Of a stretch of 39,085 nucleotides of DNA, positions 27,919-36,650 are shown piece by piece. The DNA is taken from positions 1 to 39,085 of the IMG/VR virus record IMGVR_UViG_3300045541_000080, one strand, 5' to 3'. The notes under the pieces are model-generated. The model saw only the letters and a list, made by a program, of their open reading frames with translations. It did not search any database and was not told where the DNA came from. Each line of letters starts with the position of its first letter. Positions within the stretch are counted from its first letter, which is position 1. Both the position numbers and the translations under genes were made by a program. Origin of the DNA: a virus.

Positions 27919-30856
27919 ATATAAATTAGCATCAATACTTTGGAAGCAAGCTAGTCCCTATGGAAGTTATAATTTAGGGGATGTAGTTGAAGTATTCTGG
28001 TCAGATGTAAATAATAGATTTATTGTTTATAAAAACGGAGGCTCAATTACATCAGGTAATAATATTCCTGTAACATTCTTATATAATAATAAGTATAGTG
28101 ATTATTATAAATCAGAAAGTTTAGAGCAAGTAAGTTTATGTGTAGGTAGTTCAAAAGTAAAGTATGAAAGACAGCCATCTTTTCCGTATTTTAAATATAC
28201 ATTATTAGAAAATCATCCTAGCTGTAATATTCCAGTTGTTTGTGATTTACAATTCACAAATCTTCCTGTTGTTACAAATGCATCTAGTGCAACTACTGCA
28301 AATGGTTCTGTAACTATTTCAGCAACAACAAGTAATGGAAGTATTCAATATTTGTTGAATCGTGATTTCGCATTTGGGTATGGTCAAAATTCAGCCACAT
28401 TTAGTAATTTATTACCAGGAACCTATACAGTTTATGCTAGAGATGAAGTTAATTGTAGGGCAACAATAACATTCAATATTGGTATAGCTGCAACCTATGG
28501 AACAAAATATAGATGTGAGTATAAAACTCCTTTAGGAATATTTCATAAAACTGAAATTAAAGAAAAAGGATATACGGGTAGTATAACTGATGTTGATGGA
28601 ACTACTGATCCAACTATTTATCGTTTGAGAGGTGAAAGTGAACGTGATAAATTCATGCCAATACTTTCTAGCGAAATTGAGGCAACATTAATATCTAAAA
28701 CAAGTAATTTTTTTGACACTATATATACTAACGATCCTGAAAAATATAGGATAGTACATTCAATTAATGGTACTGATGTTTGGACTGGGAAGGTATTAAC
28801 CAATCAATTTGAAGAAGCATTTATTAATCCTCCTTATCCTGTAACTATAATTGCATCAGATACATTGCCACAATTAAAGAATATACCTTTTCTTGATGAT
28901 TTCGGCAATAGGTTAGATGGTGATATTAAACAAATTGTTTTAATAGCTTTTATTCTTAAAAAACTAAATTTAGGTTTAAGTATAAGATCAGCATTAAATA
29001 TTTATGCTGATACAATGAATAAAACAAATGCCGATGATCCACTAGATCAAGCTTATGTTGATGTATCAAGATATTATCAATTAGAAGATAATCCAACTTG
29101 TGCTGATGTATTAAAATGGATTTTAGAACCATATAATGCACAGATATTGCAATGGAATAACATTTGGCACATTATTCGTGTTGAGGAAAGAATTACTCAA
29201 TTTAAATATCGTCAATATGATTCTAATGGTTTGTATGTAAGTAACTCAACATATAATCCTGTAAAAGAATTAAAGAATAGTTTTAATACTAATAGAATGG
29301 TATGGGCTAACCAAAATCAAAGGTTACGCATTATGCCAGGTTATGGATCAATTAGAGTTCTTTACAATCTAGGTAATAGGAAAAATATATTTGAAAACGG
29401 TGATTTTAAATTAACAAGCAGATTAAAGTGGGATGCTTATATAGCAGATGAATCAATACAGCTTGTTCCTGATTTAAACGGATTTCAAATTATTAATGAT
29501 CCATCAAAAGGTGTTGTATTAAATTATGAAGATTTAGGTAATAATAATATTGCTGTAACATTTACAAGTATATCCAATAGCGGATTAGATTATTTGCTTT
29601 CAGATAGCATTAATCTAAAAATGGGAACTATGGATAAACTTAGAATTAACATAAGATTTAAAGTATCAAGAAGCAAATTAGATGATCCTAATATACTTTT
29701 TGATTTCAGGTATCTTCGTGTAAGATTTAAAATACAATACGGAGATTATTTTTTAAATAATGAAGGATTTTGGACAACACTTGACCAACCAATTATTTAT
29801 TATTTAGATCGTGATAAAGCTAATGAGTTTGTTGAATACGAAACCGTATGCAGTGCTCCGGTTGATCCTATTACAATAACACCTAGTTTAGATTATCTAA
29901 ATGGTAAGCCATTTCAAATAAAAGTATATTTTCCTAATGCTAATGAAGTTGAATTTAAAGAGGCAACTACTGCTGCTGCTATTGATCGGTTAAAAGCAAG
30001 GGCAACTGCTAATCTACCAATTGGTATAAGAACAGAATTATATGATAATAGCGGTACATATACACCTGCTGGATTTATAGGAACTTATATTCATTATTAT
30101 GAATTAAAAGAAGATAAAAATGCACAAAGTTTACCGGACATTGTAAGACCCGTTGATTATAATAGCACTACGAATGCTGTTCAATGGATTTTACAAGGAA
30201 TACAGAAATATGATGAAAGCATAAAAGTTAATTTAGCAATTGATAAAATTACTGCTGAAATATTAGGTGAAGGTAAGCCATTGCCTGACTATGAGACATT
30301 GGAACAGGATATGGAAAATGAAAATCCTACTCCAATACAAAAAGAAATAGTCCATGGTTCTTTAACTAATTTAGGTCAAACATTACCATCATTTGGAATT
30401 ACATTAGATTTTGGAGATACATTTTTTAATACAAATGGAATAAATATTTATTCAACTAATGTATGGCAATTTAAATATAATTATGTAGCCAATTCTTCAG
30501 ACTTATCTTTTAACGGTTACTTGAGAAATAGTTCAGGTATAGGTTATGATAAATGGGCTAGAACAGCATTTGGTGAATCCAAAACATTGCAAGAAATTTT
30601 TATGGATTCATATTCAAGTCAATATAATAGACCTTGGAGAATGTTGATTGGTGATATGTATTCTAATGATACATTTTTTTCACCAATAGATACATTACAG
30701 GAAACAATAGATAATAATCGTAAATATTTGCCAATAAGTTTATCTATAAATTTTTATGCTAATACTTATCAATGTGAGTTTTTAGAATTATTTGATATTA
30801 CAGATAATGCAGCTGTCGGTTTTACAAAAGGATTTTCAATAGGATTAAATTCATAA
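27911..30856 (+). CDS. Large tail tip / baseplate hub protein with SprB-like module
   Basis: 981 residues from a GTG start overlapping the tape-measure stop. Residues about 105-200 form a SprB-repeat-like Ig module (TANGSVTISATTSNGSIQYL, FSNLLPGTYTVYARDEVNC) known from Bacteroidota adhesins. From about 205 the protein reads like a tail-tip or hub protein: YRCEYKTPLGIFHKTEIKEK, LRGESERDKFMPILSSEIEA, DVWTGKVLTNQFEEAF and ILEPYNAQILQWNNIWHIIR. The position directly after the tape measure is that of the distal-tail or hub protein. The C-terminal third may be a fibre base. It should initiate the tail and contact the cell. Confidence 0.78.
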   Translation: MAEYKLASILWKQASPYGSYNLGDVVEVFWSDVNNRFIVYKNGGSITSGNNIPVTFLYNNKYSDYYKSESLEQVSLCVGSSKVKYERQPSFPYFKYTLLENHPSCNIPVVCDLQFTNLPVVTNASSATTANGSVTISATTSNGSIQYLLNRDFAFGYGQNSATFSNLLPGTYTVYARDEVNCRATITFNIGIAATYGTKYRCEYKTPLGIFHKTEIKEKGYTGSITDVDGTTDPTIYRLRGESERDKFMPILSSEIEATLISKTSNFFDTIYTNDPEKYRIVHSINGTDVWTGKVLTNQFEEAFINPPYPVTIIASDTLPQLKNIPFLDDFGNRLDGDIKQIVLIAFILKKLNLGLSIRSALNIYADTMNKTNADDPLDQAYVDVSRYYQLEDNPTCADVLKWILEPYNAQILQWNNIWHIIRVEERITQFKYRQYDSNGLYVSNSTYNPVKELKNSFNTNRMVWANQNQRLRIMPGYGSIRVLYNLGNRKNIFENGDFKLTSRLKWDAYIADESIQLVPDLNGFQIINDPSKGVVLNYEDLGNNNIAVTFTSISNSGLDYLLSDSINLKMGTMDKLRINIRFKVSRSKLDDPNILFDFRYLRVRFKIQYGDYFLNNEGFWTTLDQPIIYYLDRDKANEFVEYETVCSAPVDPITITPSLDYLNGKPFQIKVYFPNANEVEFKEATTAAAIDRLKARATANLPIGIRTELYDNSGTYTPAGFIGTYIHYYELKEDKNAQSLPDIVRPVDYNSTTNAVQWILQGIQKYDESIKVNLAIDKITAEILGEGKPLPDYETLEQDMENENPTPIQKEIVHGSLTNLGQTLPSFGITLDFGDTFFNTNGINIYSTNVWQFKYNYVANSSDLSFNGYLRNSSGIGYDKWARTAFGESKTLQEIFMDSYSSQYNRPWRMLIGDMYSNDTFFSPIDTLQETIDNNRKYLPISLSINFYANTYQCEFLELFDITDNAAVGFTKGFSIGLNS

Positions 30857-30860
30857 AATA

Positions 30861-31373
30861 ATGAGTCAATTATCTAAAGCTGGTTTTGAAACAACATATT
30901 TTGATACTGCCGGAACATTTGCCGATAATACAACCAGGCAAATAACCGAAGGTGATATGCGACAATTTGCTGATGACATAGCAGATTCAACTCTATTTCT
31001 TGATGATGCTTATGACAATCTCCAAATTGTTATTGATGGTGGAGGATCAACTATAACTACTGGAGTGAAAGCTGATTTAGTTGTCCCATATAACTGCACG
31101 GTATTGGGATGGGATATTTTAGCTAACGCATCAGGAAGTATTGTAGTTGATGTGTGGAAAGATACTTATGCTAATTTTCCACCAACGGTTGCAGATACAA
31201 TAACTGGTACTGAAAAACCAACATTATCATCAGCACAAAAAAATCAAGATACAGCATTGACATCTTGGACTACTACATTGACAAGAAATGATATTTTAAG
31301 ATTTAATGTAGATTCAGCAACTACGGTTACAAGAGTTACTTTATCTATTAGAATTAGAAGAAACGCAGCTTAA
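30861..31373 (+). CDS. Tail fibre-type virion protein
   Basis: 170 residues. N-terminus FETTYFDTAGTFADNTTRQI, EGDMRQFADDIADSTLFLDD is the common attachment motif of phage tail and fibre proteins. The C-terminal domain (VKADLVVPYNCTVLGWDILA, SIVVDVWKDTYANFPPTVAD, FNVDSATTVTRVTLSIRIRR) is a widespread virion beta-sandwich. Likely a baseplate appendage. Confidence 0.72.
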   Translation: MSQLSKAGFETTYFDTAGTFADNTTRQITEGDMRQFADDIADSTLFLDDAYDNLQIVIDGGGSTITTGVKADLVVPYNCTVLGWDILANASGSIVVDVWKDTYANFPPTVADTITGTEKPTLSSAQKNQDTALTSWTTTLTRNDILRFNVDSATTVTRVTLSIRIRRNAA

Positions 31374-31374
31374 T

Positions 31375-32028
31375 ATGCCAGCACCAGTATATCAAGCCAA
31401 AGGAACATTAGGACAAGATACTGACCTTAATTTCAGTTTTACTTACCCAACTTTAGCAGCAAGGGATTTATTGTATTTACTAGTTTGGAATGGAGGAAAT
31501 GGATCAATTGTTACGGTTAATAGTTCGTGGACATTACAAAATCTTATTAAGACAAATAATAACTATGGATTTATCCATTTGTATACCAAATTAGCAACTG
31601 GATCAGAAAGTGGAAGTGAGGTAGTATCAAGAACAACACCAAGTAATACAGGAAGTACATTTGCTGGTCAAATATATTCATTTAGGGGTGATGCATTTAT
31701 AACCGTAGAATCTAAATCAACTAATAAAGGTGCTAATGATACAATTACTTGGAATGCAATAGATGTATCAGGAACTGAAAGAATTTTAGCTGCTTTTGTA
31801 GTAAATATTAATGGTGGCAATCCAGGTACTCCAACTGGATATACAAATAGAACATCAGAAACATTAACTGATGGAACTTATTTTGAATTGCACACAAAAG
31901 ACAATACATCTTCCGATGGATCAGTTACAACAACTGGTGGTTCATTAGATGAATGGGGAACATTTCATCATTCTATTTATAATGCTACTCCAACAATTCA
32001 GACACCAAGAACATTTATTATCAATTAA
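31375..32028 (+). CDS. Adhesin-like virion protein, paralogue of the 22883 gene product
   Basis: 217 residues: FTYPTLAARDLLYLLVWNGG, SWTLQNLIKTNNNYGFIHLY, KLATGSESGSEVVSRTTPSN and AGQIYSFRGDAFITVES. It shares the strand order and spacing of the N-terminal domain of the 22883-23965 protein. Probably a surface lectin- or decoration-like domain. It lies 1 nt before the S74 fibre gene. Confidence 0.68.
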   Translation: MPAPVYQAKGTLGQDTDLNFSFTYPTLAARDLLYLLVWNGGNGSIVTVNSSWTLQNLIKTNNNYGFIHLYTKLATGSESGSEVVSRTTPSNTGSTFAGQIYSFRGDAFITVESKSTNKGANDTITWNAIDVSGTERILAAFVVNINGGNPGTPTGYTNRTSETLTDGTYFELHTKDNTSSDGSVTTTGGSLDEWGTFHHSIYNATPTIQTPRTFIIN

Positions 32029-34548
32029 ATGGCAATAAAAAATACCAACACAAGCCCATTATTACAGGAAGGTGCTAATGTTACACTAACTGAAAGTGGT
32101 CAGGTCATCACTATTAGTTCAGCATCAGCAAGCCCTGCCGGAACAGATACTCAAGTTCAGTTCAACGATGGCGGTGCATTTGGTGGAGATGCCGGACTTA
32201 CATATAATAAGACTGATAATATACTATCAGTAGAATCTATTGACTTTGCACAAACTCCGGTAGCAGCGGATGCCGAACGTAGATTAAAGTGGGATAATGA
32301 TGAGGGTAGTTTAGTATTGACATTAAAAGGTGGCAATGTTACTATTCCACTTGGTGGAGAGGTTGTGGCATTGGTGCATAATGCTGAAAGCTTTACGCTA
32401 ACCAAAGGAACGGTAGTATATGCTTTTGGTGCAAGTGGTCAGCGAGTTAGTGTTAAAAGAGCAGTAAATACGAGTGATGCTACATCAGCACAAGTATTGG
32501 GTGTTGTAGCAGAACCTATTGCTACTGGTGCTGAAGGATGGGTAATGGTTCAGGGTTTTGTTCGTGGATTAGACACATCAACCTATACACAAGGTGATGC
32601 ATTGTATCTTTCTTCTACTGCAGGTCAATTTACCAAGACCAAACAATACGCACCGAACCATCTTGTTTATGTTGGCTTTGCAGTTAAAATAAGTGCATCT
32701 GCCGGAGAGATATTTGTTAAGTGTCAGAATGGTTATGAGATGGATGAGTTGCACAATGTGTCTGCTCAAAGTCCATCTAACAACGATATATTAGCTTATA
32801 ACACAAGCACTAACCTTTGGGAAAAAAAGCAGTTAAGTGCTATTAATGGAATTACTGGTACTGGTTCAAATACTCAAATAGCTTATTTTACTGGCACTAA
32901 TGCAATTGCATCTGAAAGTACACTTACTTGGGATGCAGCAAATGATAAACTTACGGTTGGAACTAATTTAACAATCAATGGTACTGCCGTTGAGCAAAGT
33001 GATGCGAATGGATTAACTTTAAATAGTTCTAATGCAAGTGGCAGTATTTATTTTAGAGTTGCCGGAGCAGAAAGAATGAATTTAAGTAATACCGGAGTAT
33101 TAAAATTTATATCCGGTAATCTTGATGTTTTAAATTTTAAATTTTCTTCTTCATACGGAAATACAAATATTGGAGTAACATTTGATTCGGGAAGTAATGC
33201 CGGTAATTATTTAAATTTAAAAGTAAATACTGCCTCTGGAACTGCAACAGAAAGATTAAAATTAGGTGGAGATGGTAAATTATATTTAAACGCTTATACA
33301 TCAGCAAGTTCATTTACGGGCTCTGCTCAGGGTATATTAGGATTTGCCAATGACGGAAGTATTATAACATTAGACGATAGAGTATCAGGTAGCGGTTCAA
33401 CTAATCAGGTTGCTTTCTTTGATGGTACAAAAACTATCAAATCAGAAGCAGCTTTATTTTGGGACCAAACTAATGACAGACTTACCGTAGGTAACACAGA
33501 AAGTGGTGTTGGTAAAATTGGTGCTAATTCAGCTACTGGTCAGGTAGGATTTAATGTAGGGACATCATCATCACCTGAACGTGGAAATATTTATTTTACA
33601 ACAGATGGCACGGGTTGGAAGATGAACATTGGTAAATACCAAAGTTCAACATTCAGTTCAATAATGACTATTCACGATTCAGAAAGGGTTAGTATTGGTA
33701 GTACATCTGATTCAGGTGAAAAATTTCAAGTAAATGGTAGTGAAAAGATAAATGGAAATTCAAGAATTATAGGTGTAATAACATCAGGAGCAGACTCATC
33801 AACAAATGGAACGGTACTTATAAAGGGTTATTATACCAATGGTGAAATTACAACTTTAGGAACTGAATATTCAAATGGAGGCCCAGTTTTAGGTTATGCA
33901 GTCACTCCATCTACATCTGCCGCTGAAGCATTTTTAAGTTCTACTGGAATTAATATTGGAAGAGGAGCTTATACTATAAACGGAGGGCAACATAAGTGGT
34001 TTGCAGGTTCTGCTCAAACGGTTACGGTTGGTAATTCTGTTACTATGTCTACTTTGATGACTTTAACATCAGGTGGAAATCTTGGTATTGGTAATACTCC
34101 GTCATATAAATTAGAGGTAACGGGTGATGCAAAGGTTACAACGGGAGCATTAGGAGTGAACGTAAACCCTAACGCTACCGATGGTAGGATAGATGCAAGT
34201 AATGACATCGTTGCCTATTCATCAGACAGAAGACTAAAAGAAAACATCAAAGACATTGAGAGTCCTATTGAGAAAGTGCAGAAACTTAAAGGCTTTACTT
34301 ATAATTGGAATGACCTTGCCAATCAATTAGCAGGGTATAACACAAATGAAAGTTTAGTAGGTGTATTTGCTCAAGATGTACAAGAGGTGTTGCCTGAAGC
34401 GGTTAAGTTGGCTCCATTTGATAACAACGGATATAACAAGTCAATAAGCGGTGAAGATTACCTAACCGTGCAATATGAAAAACTTGTTCCGTTACTGATT
34501 GAAGCTATTAAGGATTTACAAAATCAAATTAACGAATTGAAGAAATGA
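32029..34548 (+). CDS. Tail fibre / receptor-binding protein with S74 chaperone
   Basis: 839 residues. The N-terminal half has structural repeats: GTDTQVQFNDGGAFGGDAGL, TGSNTQIAYFTGTNAIASES and SGSTNQVAFFDGTKTIKSEA, each followed by TW/FWD-x-x-NDK/RLTVG. The C-terminal 110 residues are an intramolecular chaperone of endosialidase (peptidase S74): SSDRRLKENIKDIESPIEKV (catalytic Ser and Lys), FTYNWND, VGVFAQDVQEVLPEAV and EKLVPLLIEAIKDLQNQINE coiled coil. S74 folds the trimeric fibre and then cuts itself off. This is the best candidate for the receptor-binding protein. Confidence 0.9.
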   Translation: MAIKNTNTSPLLQEGANVTLTESGQVITISSASASPAGTDTQVQFNDGGAFGGDAGLTYNKTDNILSVESIDFAQTPVAADAERRLKWDNDEGSLVLTLKGGNVTIPLGGEVVALVHNAESFTLTKGTVVYAFGASGQRVSVKRAVNTSDATSAQVLGVVAEPIATGAEGWVMVQGFVRGLDTSTYTQGDALYLSSTAGQFTKTKQYAPNHLVYVGFAVKISASAGEIFVKCQNGYEMDELHNVSAQSPSNNDILAYNTSTNLWEKKQLSAINGITGTGSNTQIAYFTGTNAIASESTLTWDAANDKLTVGTNLTINGTAVEQSDANGLTLNSSNASGSIYFRVAGAERMNLSNTGVLKFISGNLDVLNFKFSSSYGNTNIGVTFDSGSNAGNYLNLKVNTASGTATERLKLGGDGKLYLNAYTSASSFTGSAQGILGFANDGSIITLDDRVSGSGSTNQVAFFDGTKTIKSEAALFWDQTNDRLTVGNTESGVGKIGANSATGQVGFNVGTSSSPERGNIYFTTDGTGWKMNIGKYQSSTFSSIMTIHDSERVSIGSTSDSGEKFQVNGSEKINGNSRIIGVITSGADSSTNGTVLIKGYYTNGEITTLGTEYSNGGPVLGYAVTPSTSAAEAFLSSTGINIGRGAYTINGGQHKWFAGSAQTVTVGNSVTMSTLMTLTSGGNLGIGNTPSYKLEVTGDAKVTTGALGVNVNPNATDGRIDASNDIVAYSSDRRLKENIKDIESPIEKVQKLKGFTYNWNDLANQLAGYNTNESLVGVFAQDVQEVLPEAVKLAPFDNNGYNKSISGEDYLTVQYEKLVPLLIEAIKDLQNQINELKK

Positions 34549-35117
34549 CATTACCATTATCAGGGCCATTGTCGTTGAATGACATTAATTTAGAACTTGG
34601 TAGAACATCAGGTACATCAATAGCACTAAATGAGGCAGAAGATGGAACCTATGCCACTATAAATGTTTACTCATGCAAAAAGCCGGACTCTGCAAATCCG
34701 GCAAGGGTTAGTGAATGGTATGGTTATGACCATAATGCTTTGCAGGCAAAAAATAGAAACATTTTTGCAAGGTTAGAAGCTAATCTTTCTACACAAAACT
34801 GGTCTCTATACTACAATATCAATAGCGGAGGATGGACTGCATTAGCCACAAGCATAGGAGCCACGGCAACCACTTGTGCCCAACGTGGTACTGCCATTAC
34901 GGTGAATGATGGAGATACCGTAGAATTTAGCGTAAGAAATGCATCTAGTGGTGTGGCATCATCTTTTTATGGTTCTTCAGGAACAACATCATCATGTCCT
35001 ACATCAGGAACTGCCTATGAAGAAGGAGTTACTGCTTTTGAGGTAACATTTGATGCTTGCACATTATTTGTAGGAATAACCGCACGGGTTAGTGCTGGTG
35101 CTTTAGTCGTAATTTAA
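34545..35117 (+). CDS. Small tail fibre tip-like protein
   Basis: 190 residues: LPLSGPLSLNDINLELGRTS is a common N-terminus of phage appendage proteins, with SEWYGYDHNA as a joining motif. The C-terminal 120 residues (NWSLYYNINSGGWTALATSI, TVEFSVRNASSGVASSFYGS, FDACTLFVGITARVS) form a beta-sandwich. It overlaps the S74 fibre gene by 4 nt, so it could be a fibre cap or accessory adhesin. Confidence 0.7.
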   Translation: MTLPLSGPLSLNDINLELGRTSGTSIALNEAEDGTYATINVYSCKKPDSANPARVSEWYGYDHNALQAKNRNIFARLEANLSTQNWSLYYNINSGGWTALATSIGATATTCAQRGTAITVNDGDTVEFSVRNASSGVASSFYGSSGTTSSCPTSGTAYEEGVTAFEVTFDACTLFVGITARVSAGALVVI

Positions 35118-35119
35118 AC

Positions 35120-35127
35120 TAAATTTG
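35120..35127 (+). promoter_or_regulatory. Possible promoter for the last rightward genes
   Basis: TAAATTTG, then CAA and an ATG at 35132. It matches the -7 consensus and the site at the portal start, with a start site on the ATG (leaderless). No clear TTTG at -33. Confidence 0.35.
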
Positions 35128-35131
35128 CAAT

Positions 35132-35422
35132 ATGAAAACAATTCAACCTATCTCTATTTGGAAGCCTGGTGGCACAAAAGATGCTACCATTTTAAATGCA
35201 TTTGTGATTGCAGACAACATTAAAGATGCAGCACAATTTTATTTCACACTTATGACAAATAACAAAGAGGCTATTGCTGAAGGTAATTTGACAATGACTG
35301 GTGATGATTATCAAAATTGGACACAGAATGAACAAGCTTGGGATTTTGTGGCACAAAAGCTTGGGGTAACAATTACTGGTGATTATGTTTCTGTAATAAC
35401 TGAAGCTGTCGTTCAGGAATGA
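35132..35422 (+). CDS. Conserved hypothetical protein after the fibre genes
   Basis: 96 residues: IQPISIWKPGGTKDATILNA, DNIKDAAQFYFTLMTNNKEA and EGNLTMTGDDYQNWTQNEQA. This type recurs, in my recollection, after fibre genes in Bacteroidota phages and prophages. It has a beta-sheet front and a helix with ITGDYVSVITEAVVQE at the end. A virion or assembly role is plausible. Confidence 0.65.
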   Translation: MKTIQPISIWKPGGTKDATILNAFVIADNIKDAAQFYFTLMTNNKEAIAEGNLTMTGDDYQNWTQNEQAWDFVAQKLGVTITGDYVSVITEAVVQE

Positions 35423-36408
35423 ATAAAACCCAATTAATCAGGGATTTTATTACTAAAAGTAAGCTTAAATCCAAAATAGCCATAGCAAAGGCAGTATTTG
35501 AGAAATATCCTGATAAATTTAAATCTGTTGAAGATGCAAGGACTTTAGTAAGGTATGTGACAGGATCACTAGGAAACAATCTCAGAAATGATATTAGTAA
35601 TCCTGAATTAACAAAGTTCTTTTACAATGGTTTTGAAAGTTGGGCTAAAGAAAATTTAAATACAGAGTTAAGACCTTGGGATGATCCTTTTGTAATTCCT
35701 GATTCTATAAAGGTTTTGAATGTTATTGCCGATTTACATTCTATACATTTAGATGTAAATACTTACAAGGCTTTTCTAAACAATACGAAGGATAAAACTG
35801 CCTTATTAATCAATGGTGATTTATTAGATTCTGAACAACTTACAAGACATCTTAAAAGTCATAATGCTGTTGAGTATGAAAAGGAATTAGAGATATGTCA
35901 CACAATACTGAAGGCACTTAAATCAGAATTTAATCACGTTTATTTTAAGGCTGGGAACCATGACTACTGGCTCGAAAGGTACTTGTTAAATAATGCTAGG
36001 GAAATATTTCGTTTGCGTGGAATACAGGTTCAGGAATTACTACGTTGTGGTGAACTTGGTGTTCATTTTATACATAATCTCAAATACATTCAATACGGTG
36101 ATTTAGATATTGTTCATGGTCACGAATTTGGTGGTTTTGGTGGTGGTAAATTTCCATCAGTAAGCTTATTAGATAAATGGCAAACTTTTAAGGGCCGTTA
36201 TGATGTAAAAATTTTAGCATCTCACAGCCACCGGAACGATCATTCAATCAGCCGTAAGAGTAAAGATGGTAAATTTGGCGAATCTTGGGTTACTCCGGCA
36301 ATGTGTCGCAAAGGTGCTGGATATGCTCCTTATAGTGGATGGGATAATGGTTGGTGTGTATTACAAAACAATAATGGCAAGGTAGATGTGCAAATGATTG
36401 TAATATGA
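35419..36408 (+). CDS. Calcineurin-like metallophosphoesterase
   Basis: 329 residues. The metal-site motifs are all there: NVIADLHSIHLD (D-x-H), LLINGDLLDSE (G-D), YFKAGNHDYWLERY (G-N-H-D), DIVHGHEFGGF and ILASHSHRNDHS (H-x-H). The N-terminal 95 residues (LIRDFITKSKLKSKIAIAKA, RTLVRYVTGSLGNNLRNDIS) are a helical, HTH-like domain that could bind nucleic acid. Relatives act on DNA, nucleotides or phosphoproteins. It is followed by the HExxH gene with 4 nt overlap, at the end of the rightward operon. Confidence 0.9.
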   Translation: MNKTQLIRDFITKSKLKSKIAIAKAVFEKYPDKFKSVEDARTLVRYVTGSLGNNLRNDISNPELTKFFYNGFESWAKENLNTELRPWDDPFVIPDSIKVLNVIADLHSIHLDVNTYKAFLNNTKDKTALLINGDLLDSEQLTRHLKSHNAVEYEKELEICHTILKALKSEFNHVYFKAGNHDYWLERYLLNNAREIFRLRGIQVQELLRCGELGVHFIHNLKYIQYGDLDIVHGHEFGGFGGGKFPSVSLLDKWQTFKGRYDVKILASHSHRNDHSISRKSKDGKFGESWVTPAMCRKGAGYAPYSGWDNGWCVLQNNNGKVDVQMIVI

Positions 36409-36650
36409 AAAAAACAAAGGTGGAATATCGTAAGCTACGCACCGTATGGGGTTATGCTTACGTTCATCAGAATAAGATTCACCTTTGGGAAAAATTAAGA
36501 CAACCTAAATATGCCAAAAAGCATTTAGAGGTATTAATTCACGAAAAATTACACATCATGTTTCCTGATCTTGACGAAACTGCTGTTCTACGACACGGTA
36601 AAGATTTATCTCAATTTCTTTGGGATAATGGATATAAGAAAAAGCAGTAG
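36405..36650 (+). CDS. Minimal zinc metallopeptidase-like protein (HEKLH)
   Basis: 81 residues. The middle reads VLIHEKLHIMFPDLDETAVL: H-E-x-x-H plus a downstream acidic residue, as in zincins, on a helix with hydrophobic flanks. Front part WGYAYVHQNKIHLWE gives edge strands of a mini-zincin fold. It is much smaller than SprT or ImmA proteases but keeps the core. It is the last gene of the rightward operon, and its stop directly abuts the stop of the leftward methyltransferase gene. The target is unknown. Confidence 0.65.
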   Translation: MKKTKVEYRKLRTVWGYAYVHQNKIHLWEKLRQPKYAKKHLEVLIHEKLHIMFPDLDETAVLRHGKDLSQFLWDNGYKKKQ

